Origin: Acidobacteriaceae bacterium
GTDB taxonomy: Bacteria > Acidobacteriota > Terriglobia > Terriglobales > Acidobacteriaceae
DNA: 15,334 bases
NCBI GenBank assembly: GCA_003139975.1
Contig: PLHN01000126.1
Span: forward strand, 1 to 15,334
Reading direction: 5' to 3'
Shown: in pieces, positions 1 to 6,774 of the stretch
How the letters are laid out: every line of letters starts with the position of its first letter
Numbering within the stretch: the stretch's first letter is position 1
The notes under the pieces: generated by a model
Database searches by the model: none
Told to the model about the DNA's origin: nothing
The model's input: the letters and a program-made list of their open reading frames with translations, nothing else
Program-made: the position numbers and the translations under genes

Positions 1-560
1 AAGTAGGCCTGGGAATCGCGTATCAGAATTCTGCGCCGCTCTACTTGATGGATGGCGAATACCGCATCATGATCTCCGACGCGATCAACGAAAGCGACCG
101 TCTTTCCTCTTGCAGCAAGCGTGTCCGCAAACGCCTGGCGGATGAGGCCGGCGTGTTTCAGGTTTACACGGTGCAGATCGGCGGCAATCAAGGCGGAGCG
201 GGCGCGGAGGTCAGCGAAGACCTGCGCCTCAACTACAACGTCGGCGGGATCTGCTTGAGCGAAGCGGCCTTTTCCAAGCTGCAGCAGGAAATCTCGCTCA
301 CGCACTGGGCGGCCAACCTCGAAACCCCCGGTTTCGGCGGCCCATGGGTGGATCGCGACGGCGAGTTCTTCATCGGCACGGTGCCCATCGCGAACGGTGC
401 GTTTCGGAAGATCGCGATTCGCAGAAGCCGGGTTCCCCAGGTGGACATCCGCGATTTATCCATCCTGCACTGGACCGATCGTTCTTATTACGAAGTATGC
501 GCAAATCCCGCCGTCTCGGTAGCTCTGCCCGGAGAAAAGTCAGCGGCCAAGACTCCCTAG
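1..560 (+). CDS. C-terminal part of uncharacterised protein, possibly cyclase-like (partial at left edge)
   Basis: The reading frame is open from position 3 at the left edge to a TAG at 558-560, so this is the 3' end of a gene whose start lies outside the window. The first ATG in view (48 or so) is probably internal, because the coding-like sequence (Gly-Ile-Ala-Tyr-Gln, then Leu-Tyr-Leu) continues upstream of it. The segment MISDAINESDRLSSC is loosely like the xxxxNxAxRL stretch of class III nucleotidyl cyclase domains. That is a weak resemblance and the only functional hint. The remainder is soluble, with no membrane segment or signal. The last 10 residues are Lys/Ala-rich and probably disordered. 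The gene converges on the tonB-like gene, with 86 bp between stops and no obvious hairpin terminator. Coding status is fairly sure; function is unknown. Confidence 0.6.
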   Translation, partial: VGLGIAYQNSAPLYLMDGEYRIMISDAINESDRLSSCSKRVRKRLADEAGVFQVYTVQIGGNQGGAGAEVSEDLRLNYNVGGICLSEAAFSKLQQEISLTHWAANLETPGFGGPWVDRDGEFFIGTVPIANGAFRKIAIRRSRVPQVDIRDLSILHWTDRSYYEVCANPAVSVALPGEKSAAKTP

Positions 561-646
561 CTCGCACCAACATTCCCTACCAGTCCGACGAAAAACTGAT
601 TTTGGCTGGCGCGTCTTTCCGGAGACCTGACACCTGGCACGCGCAC

Positions 647-2332
647 TCAGAATCCCTTCCGCACCCGGAACGGAATCTCCACCACCGCTTCCACCGCCAC
701 CGGCTTTCCCGCTCGCAAAGCTGGCTGAAACTTCCATCCCGCCAGAGCGCTCATCGCCCAGCCGTTCAGCCGATCATCCGGACTATTAAGGACGCGAATC
801 CCGTCAACGCCCCCATCGGCATGAATGACGGCGTAGAGCGTGACCGTGCCATGAACGTTCGCGCGAATCAATTCCAGCGGATAACCGGGATCGGACTTCT
901 CCGTTGGCAGCGGTTGCAGCAACTCACTTTGCTTCGGATCCGGTTCCAGCTCCGCAAAATGCATCACCCAGCTTCCCGTAGAGGAATTCAAATTCGGCAT
1001 GTTCAGAGTCGCGCCGTAGAGCCGCCGGTCTCCGAATACCTGCCGATCAACGTCAGTCACCTTGTCATCGGAAATCGCGGACGCAGCCCGCCGGCCCACA
1101 ACCGCAGGTGCCGCCGATGCCACTTCACCCGGGTCGCCCTCTCCAGACACGCCATCCCGCGCAATTGCATCACTAGCTCCCGGACCGGGTCCAACGTGAA
1201 GCCCTGCCGGTAGCGAACCGTTGCGGCCATTCTGGCCGCTGCCATTTGCCGATGAGTTCGACCCGGCAACATCCGGCGTCCCCGCCGCGCCAGATTTCCC
1301 GCGCGGACCAGCTTCAAAGCTCCCGCGACGATTCCCTCCGGGAACGACGACCGGCCCAGTCGGCGTCACCGGATGAATGTTCAACGCGATCAGCCGCCCC
1401 TGTCCGCCGCCGCTCCCCGCGCTTCCCGCCACGCTCGGCGGAGGCGCCACCGGTGTCGCGCTCTCCGGCAGCGAGTCTTTCCCGCCACCCTGGCCGCGTG
1501 CATACAGCGCGTGTTGTTCCGCCATCGCGAGTTGCGGAGCCGGCGCAACCGCAGTGCTCGGTCCAACATTGATCTGCGCCACCCGTCCCTTCGGCGTGGT
1601 CAGCTCCGGCGGAGGCGCGATCACCGCGGTTTCCGGTCCAGTCGGACCCGGCGCTCGCCCGTGCGTTACTTCCGGAGGCGGAGGAACGATGTCCGACTTG
1701 AGCGCCGCCTGCGTCACGCGGTCGCGTGCGAAATCAACTTCCGGCGCCGGCGCCACAACCTGCTGCTCGGGCGCCTTGGTGCGGCTGGCGAGGGAACTGA
1801 TTGCATTCAGTGGCACCACGGGAGCGATGGCCCCGGTTGCCACAATGTTGGGCAAGGGAACATCGTGGTCAAGCGTCAAATTGGGAGGCGCAACAATGGT
1901 TTGCGAATGGTTATCCGCTTCGCGGGGAACCGAAAGAATCGGCTGCTTGGCATACACCGGATCACCCTTCTGTGCCTTCGGCGCTTCCGCCGCACCCGTG
2001 TCGAGCGGAGGCAGATACTCCTCCGGCGAATACGTGATCACCGACGAACGGTCAAATGGAGCCGACTCCAGAATCCTCTGCTGGCGCAGCCACGCGATCG
2101 AGAACAGCAACACTAGGTTAAGCGCCACCACATGCAGCACTGCGGATAGAAGCAATCGTTCCCACGGCAGCTTTTGTTCGACGAATACATCCTTCCACAG
2201 GTCAAATTCCCGCCCGCGAATCTGCGCCGAAGAACGCGCACGCAGCGTCTCGCGAATGCCATCGCGGAATTCAGCGCTCGCCGGGTCATGCTCGACCAGC
2301 AACTTCACGAGCTTCTTTGCAGGAATCTCCAT
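647..2332 (-). CDS. TonB-family energy-transducer-like envelope protein with long proline-rich linker
   Basis: The predicted protein is 561 aa from ATG 2332. Residues 1-58 are cytoplasmic. One hydrophobic segment lies at about 59-82 (AVLHVVALNLVLLFSIA). A long Pro/Ala/Gly-rich periplasmic stretch follows (about 110-460), and a TonB C-terminal domain lies at about 483-561, with the typical G-Y-P start, G-T-V-x-L strand, W-K-F-Q-P-A and G-K-P-V. TonB proteins couple the inner-membrane proton motive force to outer-membrane receptors, but no exbB, exbD or receptor gene is nearby. This could instead be one of the many orphan TonB_C proteins of Acidobacteriota. The linker repeats a V-A-P-P-P-x-(L/V)-type motif about every 30 residues. 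A TTG 90 bases upstream (2422) keeps the frame open but lies at the expected transcription start of a TATAAT promoter, so ATG 2332 is preferred. Its Shine-Dalgarno sequence (GGAAGG) is distant and weak. Confidence 0.85.
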   Translation of the reverse strand: MEIPAKKLVKLLVEHDPASAEFRDGIRETLRARSSAQIRGREFDLWKDVFVEQKLPWERLLLSAVLHVVALNLVLLFSIAWLRQQRILESAPFDRSSVITYSPEEYLPPLDTGAAEAPKAQKGDPVYAKQPILSVPREADNHSQTIVAPPNLTLDHDVPLPNIVATGAIAPVVPLNAISSLASRTKAPEQQVVAPAPEVDFARDRVTQAALKSDIVPPPPEVTHGRAPGPTGPETAVIAPPPELTTPKGRVAQINVGPSTAVAPAPQLAMAEQHALYARGQGGGKDSLPESATPVAPPPSVAGSAGSGGGQGRLIALNIHPVTPTGPVVVPGGNRRGSFEAGPRGKSGAAGTPDVAGSNSSANGSGQNGRNGSLPAGLHVGPGPGASDAIARDGVSGEGDPGEVASAAPAVVGRRAASAISDDKVTDVDRQVFGDRRLYGATLNMPNLNSSTGSWVMHFAELEPDPKQSELLQPLPTEKSDPGYPLELIRANVHGTVTLYAVIHADGGVDGIRVLNSPDDRLNGWAMSALAGWKFQPALRAGKPVAVEAVVEIPFRVRKGF

Positions 2333-2430
2333 CCGCGGATACGAACGCCTTCCAGCCAGGTCCCGTAATGACGCCCCGCAGGCAGGATCGGGGGCGCTTG
2401 GGCGGTTTGCCCGGGATGGCAATTAGGACG

Positions 2431-2459
2431 ATTATACGGGAACGAGGCCAGCAGTTCAG
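2431..2459 (-). promoter_or_regulatory. Candidate sigma-70-type promoter of the tonB-like gene
   Basis: On the minus strand a perfect TATAAT lies at 2436-2431, with CTGAAC at 2459-2454 as a poor -35 (3 of 6) at 17 bp spacing. Transcription would start near 2424, leaving about 92 nt of leader before ATG 2332. It lies in the 157 bp gap between the M28 peptidase stop and the tonB-like start, so the downstream gene can be transcribed on its own. The -10 is convincing, the -35 is not. Confidence 0.5.
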
Positions 2460-2489
2460 GCCGCTAGTTCATGTTTTCGAAGCGCTATG

Positions 2490-4769
2490 CTACGGCGCAG
2501 CCGCCCAACTCGCCAGCTCTTTCGCGGCCGAATCGATCAACTCCACTTCTCCCTGCAGCACCTTTGCAACTTGCTCAATCTGCTCGTCGGCTTCCGCCCA
2601 GTGTTTCTGTTCGATCGCCTCGCGCACACCCGGGACAGTTTTGGGCTCGTAGCCCGTATAAACGCCCGGCGCGGTCAGCACGTGTTTGTACCAGGGACGC
2701 CGGGGCAATCCCGCGGGGTCAGTGAGCTTGCGTTCACTCTCAATCAGCTTGAGGTTCAGCTCGTGTAGCTGCGCATCCGTCGCGGCAAACTGGCCGTCTT
2801 TGCGTGCCGCAGACAGCGCCTTGTCGTATCGCTCAGCGGCCTGCGCCAGCGCATCGGCAGCGTTCGCCATCGGCGCGAAATTCAAGAACGGCGGTACTTC
2901 TTCTTTAGGCGGCGCCACCGTGGGGTGCCGCGGATCGTACACCGCCCGGAACACTTCCTCGTCGATCTCCGTGTTGCGCTCCTTGATCTCGTTCTGTTTC
3001 TTCTTCAGCAAATCCTGAAGCTCTTTCAGATATACATGCACCGTGTCCGCCAGATTGCTGAACTGATAGGGCAACACGTCGGCATCGGCCATTCGCATCA
3101 CCGCCGTCCCGATGGTCTGCGCCAGCGCCCGCCCGTAAACGAAATCGCGATCGCCAAAATGCGTATACCAGTAGAAATCGTCATAGATGGAATGGTAGAT
3201 GCCTTCCGGATCTTCGCCGCCGTATCCTGCATTCACCGACGCGATGCCGAGATGATCGACAAAAGCCGTGTAGTCCGTGCCCGACCCAAGGGCTCCAATG
3301 CGTTGATCGGCGCGCGATCGCAGCTCTTTGCGCTCGTCGTCATCTTTCGCGTGCCGGATGCCGGTCAGATGGTTGCGTTGCCACACCGACAGCTTGCTCT
3401 CCGGGTCTTCTATATCGCGCATCACGCCGTTCAGGAAATGCTCCAGGGAATGCGAGCCTTCAAGGTCCAAGCGGCCGCGGTCGTTGCTGTCGGTGTTGAT
3501 GTATACCGCCGCGTGCTGCACCAGTTCCTTTTCGTGGGCCTCCGCCCAAGCCGTTGAGCCAAGCAGCATGGGTTCCTCGCCGTCCCACGCACAATAAATA
3601 ATGGTGCGCTTCGGTTTCCACCCTTGCTTGAGAAGCTCGCCAAGCGCCCGCGCTTCCTCCAGCAGCGAGATCTGGCCTGAGATCGGATCCATCGCCCCGT
3701 TGACCCACCCATCGTGATGGTTCCCGCGCACGATCCACTCGTCTGCCTCGCCCGTTCCCGGAATGGTGGCAATGACGTCGTTCACGTTCTTCACGTCCCA
3801 GTTCGACTCGACCACCAGATGGACCTTCGCGGGGCCGGGGCCCACGTGATAGGGAATCGCCAGCGAGCCCCGCCATCGTTCCGGCGCCATCGGCCCGCCA
3901 AGAGCAGCCAGCAGCGGCTGCGCGTCACCGTAGGAAATAGGCAGCACCGGAATTTTGCTGATGCTGGGCGCATTCTGCGCCGTAAAGCGGGGTGCATTGG
4001 GATCGCCCCGGTCGAAGTTGCGCGGGTCGCCCGGAAAGCTCGAAGGAAAATCCATCACGCTGCCGCGCTGCACGCCGTCGGGGGGCCGCATCGGCCCTTT
4101 GGGAAAAACATCATCTTCGAAATAACCGTCCTCGCGCGGCTCGGAATAAATAATGCATCCAATGGCGCCATGCTCGGCCGCCACCTTGGGCTTGATCCCG
4201 CGCCACGAATGGTAGTACCGCGCAATCACAATCGCTCCCTTCACAGAAATGCCCAGCCGCTCCAGTTTTTCGTAGTCTTCGGGCAAGCCATAATTCACGT
4301 ACACCAGCGGCGCCGTAACGTCGCCATCCACCGAGTAGGCGTTGTAGGTCGGCAACTGCTCGCTTTGTTGCGAAGAAGTGGGGTCAACCGCGAGCGCAGG
4401 CTCCTGCAGCTTGGCGACGAAGCGCGACGGCTCAATCATCTCCAGCACGCGCTTCTTGGGAGTCGGGAATAGTATGTCAAAGCTTTCGATGCGTGCCTCC
4501 AGCCCCCAGCTCTTGAATTGCGCCAGGATCCATTGCGCATTGTCCTGGTCGTAGGCCGAGCCCACATGATGTGGCCGTGCGCTAAGCCGCTGCATGTAGG
4601 CACGCAGCTTGTCTGGCTCCGGCAACGCCCGGAATTGCCGCTCCCACGAGCGCTCACTCTTCGAATTCTGCGTCGAGTAGCCGTCCAGCGGCGCTTCGTC
4701 CAGCGCCTGTACAGGGAGCAGTGAAAAAACGAACAGAAGCGGCCAGAAAGCGCGAAGGTGACGAGACAT
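2490..4769 (-). CDS. Secreted M28-family zinc metallopeptidase, glutamate carboxypeptidase II-like
   Basis: The predicted product is 759 aa. A Sec signal peptide covers about residues 1-22 (FWPLLFVFSLLPVQA). A protease-associated (PA) domain with the G-A-I-G-C-I-I-Y-S-E core lies near 150-280, the M28 catalytic domain at about 310-560, and a transferrin-receptor-like dimerisation domain at about 640-750 (L-P-x-R-P-W-Y-K-H-V). The co-catalytic zinc ligands align with human GCPII: His351, Asp361 (bridging), Glu399, Asp427 and His526, with Glu398 as the general base. This indicates an active exported exopeptidase acting on small peptides. Two of three pocket arginines of GCPII are replaced (see findings), so N-acetyl-aspartyl-glutamate-type specificity should not be assumed. 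ATG 4769 is chosen because AAGGAG precedes it by 4 bases and the signal peptide starts there. The frame stays open for 106 further codons upstream, but that part is Arg/Cys-rich and noncoding in character. Confidence 0.93.
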   Translation of the reverse strand: MSRHLRAFWPLLFVFSLLPVQALDEAPLDGYSTQNSKSERSWERQFRALPEPDKLRAYMQRLSARPHHVGSAYDQDNAQWILAQFKSWGLEARIESFDILFPTPKKRVLEMIEPSRFVAKLQEPALAVDPTSSQQSEQLPTYNAYSVDGDVTAPLVYVNYGLPEDYEKLERLGISVKGAIVIARYYHSWRGIKPKVAAEHGAIGCIIYSEPREDGYFEDDVFPKGPMRPPDGVQRGSVMDFPSSFPGDPRNFDRGDPNAPRFTAQNAPSISKIPVLPISYGDAQPLLAALGGPMAPERWRGSLAIPYHVGPGPAKVHLVVESNWDVKNVNDVIATIPGTGEADEWIVRGNHHDGWVNGAMDPISGQISLLEEARALGELLKQGWKPKRTIIYCAWDGEEPMLLGSTAWAEAHEKELVQHAAVYINTDSNDRGRLDLEGSHSLEHFLNGVMRDIEDPESKLSVWQRNHLTGIRHAKDDDERKELRSRADQRIGALGSGTDYTAFVDHLGIASVNAGYGGEDPEGIYHSIYDDFYWYTHFGDRDFVYGRALAQTIGTAVMRMADADVLPYQFSNLADTVHVYLKELQDLLKKKQNEIKERNTEIDEEVFRAVYDPRHPTVAPPKEEVPPFLNFAPMANAADALAQAAERYDKALSAARKDGQFAATDAQLHELNLKLIESERKLTDPAGLPRRPWYKHVLTAPGVYTGYEPKTVPGVREAIEQKHWAEADEQIEQVAKVLQGEVELIDSAAKELASWAAAP

Positions 4770-4928
4770 GGTTCTCCTTGGTGTACGCCGCATTGTGCCG
4801 CCAACCACTAGCCGACGGCACTTCGCATCGGCATGGCGCATCCGCCCAACGATAACATGCCGGTTGTGCCATCGAGCCACTGGGCGGAGGCTCACTAGGC
4901 ACCAGCAGCCTAAGCTCGAGACTCCTCG

Positions 4929-4957
4929 TTCACCGCCGCACGACTCTCCATTAAGAT
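4929..4957 (+). promoter_or_regulatory. Weak candidate promoter for the small secreted protein gene
   Basis: TTCACC (4929-4934) and TAAGAT (4952-4957) are spaced 17 bp apart, each matching 4 of 6 consensus bases. They lie about 45 bp upstream of ATG 5002, in the divergent region shared with the M28 peptidase. I could not see a convincing promoter for the peptidase on the other strand. Confidence 0.28.
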
Positions 4958-5001
4958 TGTCGCAGAGCGTTGCCAAGTCGAATTCCGGTTTCGAGGTCCC
5001 C

Positions 5002-5511
5002 ATGCCAATCCACGGTCTAAGGTCGAACATGTTGTTCGCCAGCTTCATCCTTTGCGCGTGCATTCTGACCCCAGCACAAACGCACAACTCGCCCCCGCGG
5101 CCTGCCCAACCCTCAGGCCCCGACTATTCAGGCATGTACAGTTTTTTGCGCGATGGCGAGTTTGTGCAGGTCAACGTCGAAAAACAGGGACGCGTCACCG
5201 GCTTCGTTTCCCGCTACGGCGACACGGAAAGCGATCGCGGCGTTTTCCTCGACCATTTTTTTAGACAGGGCACGATCGATGGTACGCGGCTGACTTTTGC
5301 CACCGAAACCGTCCACGGCGTCTCGTACGAATTTCGCGGAACAGTCGAGCGCGGCGCCGGCAAAAATCCCGGCGACGAAGCCTACTATGTGCTGAAGGGA
5401 ACTCTCATCGAAAACTCAATGGATGAAGGGAACAAAACCTCGTCGCACTCGCGCGAGGTCTCGCTGAAGATCTTCCCGCAGGATCTAGGCTCCAACCCAG
5501 CAAACAAATAG
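5002..5511 (+). CDS. Small secreted protein of unknown function
   Basis: The predicted product is 169 aa. The N-terminal segment (residues 8-26, LFASFILCACILTPAQ) looks like a Sec signal peptide. Residues 19-40 are then Pro-rich, followed by a soluble domain from about 41. That domain alternates charged turns with hydrophobic strands (YSFLRDGEFVQVNVEKQG, GTRLTFATE, YEFRGTVERG), suggesting a compact beta-barrel or beta-sandwich. I do not recognise a named family, although proteins of this pattern (D-Y-S-G-x-Y-x-F) occur in Acidobacteriota as hypotheticals. ATG 5002 has GAGG five bases upstream. ATG 5029 is a possible shorter start that would still keep the hydrophobic core. The gene is divergent from the M28 peptidase, with 232 bp between starts, which leaves room for shared regulation. 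No cysteines fall in the mature domain, and a lipoprotein signal is unlikely because L-C-A-C is not a good lipobox. Confidence 0.82.
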   Translation: MPIHGLRSNMLFASFILCACILTPAQTHNSPPRPAQPSGPDYSGMYSFLRDGEFVQVNVEKQGRVTGFVSRYGDTESDRGVFLDHFFRQGTIDGTRLTFATETVHGVSYEFRGTVERGAGKNPGDEAYYVLKGTLIENSMDEGNKTSSHSREVSLKIFPQDLGSNPANK

Positions 5512-5584
5512 GATCAGTCGGAGCTTTGGTTTGCGCGTGAGGACTCGTTTTCGTGAATCGCGGTGGAGCGAAGTGTAATTGCAT

Positions 5585-5670
5585 CAAGCCCCGGAGGGGC
5601 GAGCTAACTTAGCCCTGCGCCTCGGCGCGGGGAAAATGGGAAGAGCAACTCAAGCCCCGGAGGGACGAAC
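5585..5670. repeat. Compound palindromic intergenic element with two direct CAAGCCCCGGAGGG copies
   Basis: A 20-base unit occurs twice, at 5585-5604 and 5651-5670, with 18 of 20 identical bases (consensus CAAGCCCCGGAGGGRCGARC). Each contains a GCCCC/GGGGC-type dyad. Between them, 5612-5631 can form a hairpin of about 9 bp (CCCTGCGCC with GGCGCGGGG, one G-T pair). The whole sits in the 198 bp gap between two convergent genes, and the rest of that gap shows nothing else I can name. It resembles dispersed REP-like elements of acidobacterial genomes; that is recollection, not a search result. Confidence 0.6.
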
Positions 5671-5709
5671 CAGTTCTCACGCACTCACCGAAGCGGCGGG
5701 GTTGGTTCC

Positions 5710-5940
5710 TTATCCCGCGAGCGCCGTCTCCGCCTCCATCGCAACCGTCGAGACGCCTCCGTCCTCGACCACCACCTTGAACGACTTGCTGCACGTCCCG
5801 CACAGCCAGTACTGCTCTGTTGGGTGTTCGGCTCTCCGCGCGGCGGCTCCATTCAGGACGCGATCCACGGTGATGATGCGGCCTTCGCGCAAATGACTGA
5901 AGGGAACTCGGCAGGTGGGATTAACACAATTCGTAATCAT
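5710..5940 (-). CDS. Small zinc-ribbon-like protein, function unknown
   Basis: The predicted product is 76 aa. Two cysteine knuckles are visible: Cys5-x4-Cys10 near the N-terminus and Cys47-x2-Cys50 (WLCGTCSKSF), a spacing suited to one structural zinc. Between them is a basic stretch with H-L-R-E-G-R. The pattern C-x-N-P-x-C-x-x-P-F with a later W-L-C-x-x-C recurs in small acidobacterial hypotheticals I have seen; no function is established. It has no signal peptide and should be cytoplasmic. The start at 5940 has GAGG four bases upstream (TGAGGTCTT then ATG). The gene lies 83 bp downstream of the other cysteine-motif gene on the same strand, so co-transcription is possible. It could bind zinc, nucleic acid or a partner protein; the sequence does not decide. 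Confidence 0.78.
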   Translation of the reverse strand: MITNCVNPTCRVPFSHLREGRIITVDRVLNGAAARRAEHPTEQYWLCGTCSKSFKVVVEDGGVSTVAMEAETALAG

Positions 5941-6023
5941 AAGACCTCACAACTCCGCGTGGGACAACGCGGCAAAACTCCTACTTCAGGCTGCCGGGTC
6001 GCAGGCCCCAGCGGCTGGATTTC

Positions 6024-6401
6024 TCAGTTGCTGCCCCGCGCCGACTTTTTTTCGAGCGCCTCGAGATGCTTAATCTCGGCCTCGAGCCAGGTTTTCAGTG
6101 CCGCCTCTACCTCGGCTGTCGTGTACTGCCGGCTCATGCTGTGTACCGATTCGCCGGCAGCATTCAAGGGGATAAAGTGACAGGCTTCCATCTCCTGGTG
6201 AAATCGCTCCGGCACGAACTCAAACAGCCAGCACTGCGAGCACGGTGTGCTGCGCTCCTCATCCAAACGGTTAGGACAAGACGGGGAATCAAGGAACATC
6301 GAAACCGGCCGCCAGGGCGATCTTCCGCCGTAGCCTCCGTGTTCCAGAAATGCCAGCTCTTTCTTCAGCATATTTATGATCTCAATCCTGGAATGCGGCA
6401 T
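6024..6401 (-). CDS. Conserved small protein with cysteine motifs, function unknown
   Basis: The predicted product is 125 aa, with no signal peptide. The N-terminal part reads M-L-K-K-E-L-A-F-L-E-H-G-G-Y-G, then a central region with possible metal ligands: Cys42, Cys54-x2-Cys57 (TPCSQCWLFEF), and Cys74-His75. The C-terminal third (about 94-118) is a charged amphipathic helix. The combination of E-L-x-F-(L/I)-E-x-G-G-Y-G at the start, a central C-S-x-C and a later C-H-x-I-P-L-N is one I associate with a family of acidobacterial hypotheticals; no biochemical role is known to me. The ATG at 6401 has GGAG five bases upstream (CTGGAGACGGT), which supports it over the internal Met11. It is followed on the same strand by the zinc-ribbon-like gene. 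A zinc-binding role is inference from the cysteine spacing. Confidence 0.8.
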   Translation of the reverse strand: MPHSRIEIINMLKKELAFLEHGGYGGRSPWRPVSMFLDSPSCPNRLDEERSTPCSQCWLFEFVPERFHQEMEACHFIPLNAAGESVHSMSRQYTTAEVEAALKTWLEAEIKHLEALEKKSARGSN

Positions 6402-6635
6402 ACCGTCTCCAGAGACACGAATCCGTCCGGCAAACGCTAATTTATTTTGGGGTGTTTTCGAACCTGCGGCGGTGACCGTGAATACTCCCGGTCGTGACTA
6501 ACCTCACAGTTGGATGTGCTTGATCCGGAAATCCGGCCCTTACGGAATCTCTGATGAGGTCGGCTCGCGGACGATTTGAAATGGCATCGCTTCAGCCTAG
6601 CCGCCAGAACCCGCCCCAGCGGCTTTACAGTTTGT

Positions 6636-6748
6636 TGAAAAATTAGGATTTGTATCAGGGTATCGCTTTAACGATTCCGCACGTCCTGGAAATCAACCGC
6701 CCCTTCAGGGGCTGTGCCCACGGTATCGAAGTTTCCCGTGGGCACAGC
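6636..6748. repeat. REP-like palindromic element with two adjacent hairpins
   Basis: Two dyads are adjacent. GCCCC-TTCA-GGGGC lies at 6699-6712. A perfect 13-bp inverted repeat GCTGTGCCCACGG pairs 6711-6723 with 6736-6748 across a 12-base loop. Upstream is an AT-richer stretch (6636-6665, TTGAAAAATTAGG then TTTGTATCAGGG). The hairpins lie just past the stop of the minus-strand gene ending at 6775 and could act as its transcript end, but no long T-run follows on that strand. In the 373 bp gap from 6402 to 6774, positions 6402-6635 show no gene or site I can support. Confidence 0.6.
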
Positions 6749-6774
6749 AATCCATTCCTCGCGGCAGTACGGCT

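Noticed and set aside
344..1213. Plus-strand frame of 289 codons
   Set aside because: It overlaps the first gene and then runs antisense to the tonB-like gene. The translation is Arg/His/Pro-rich with no domain or start signal.
1377..2426. Long open frame of about 349 codons on the plus strand across the tonB-like gene
   Set aside because: It is antisense to a protein with a recognisable membrane segment and TonB C-terminal domain. Its Ser/Gly/Thr/Arg-rich translation is what a GC-rich shadow frame gives.
3714..4472. Plus-strand frame of 252 codons
   Set aside because: It is antisense to the M28 catalytic and PA domains, which are clearly coding on the minus strand.
4770..5087. N-terminal extension of the M28 peptidase
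   Set aside because: The added 106 residues precede a clear signal peptide and a good Shine-Dalgarno sequence at ATG 4769, and they overlap the divergent control region.
5585..5670. CRISPR array
   Set aside because: There are only two repeat copies, the spacer itself forms a hairpin, and no cas genes are present.
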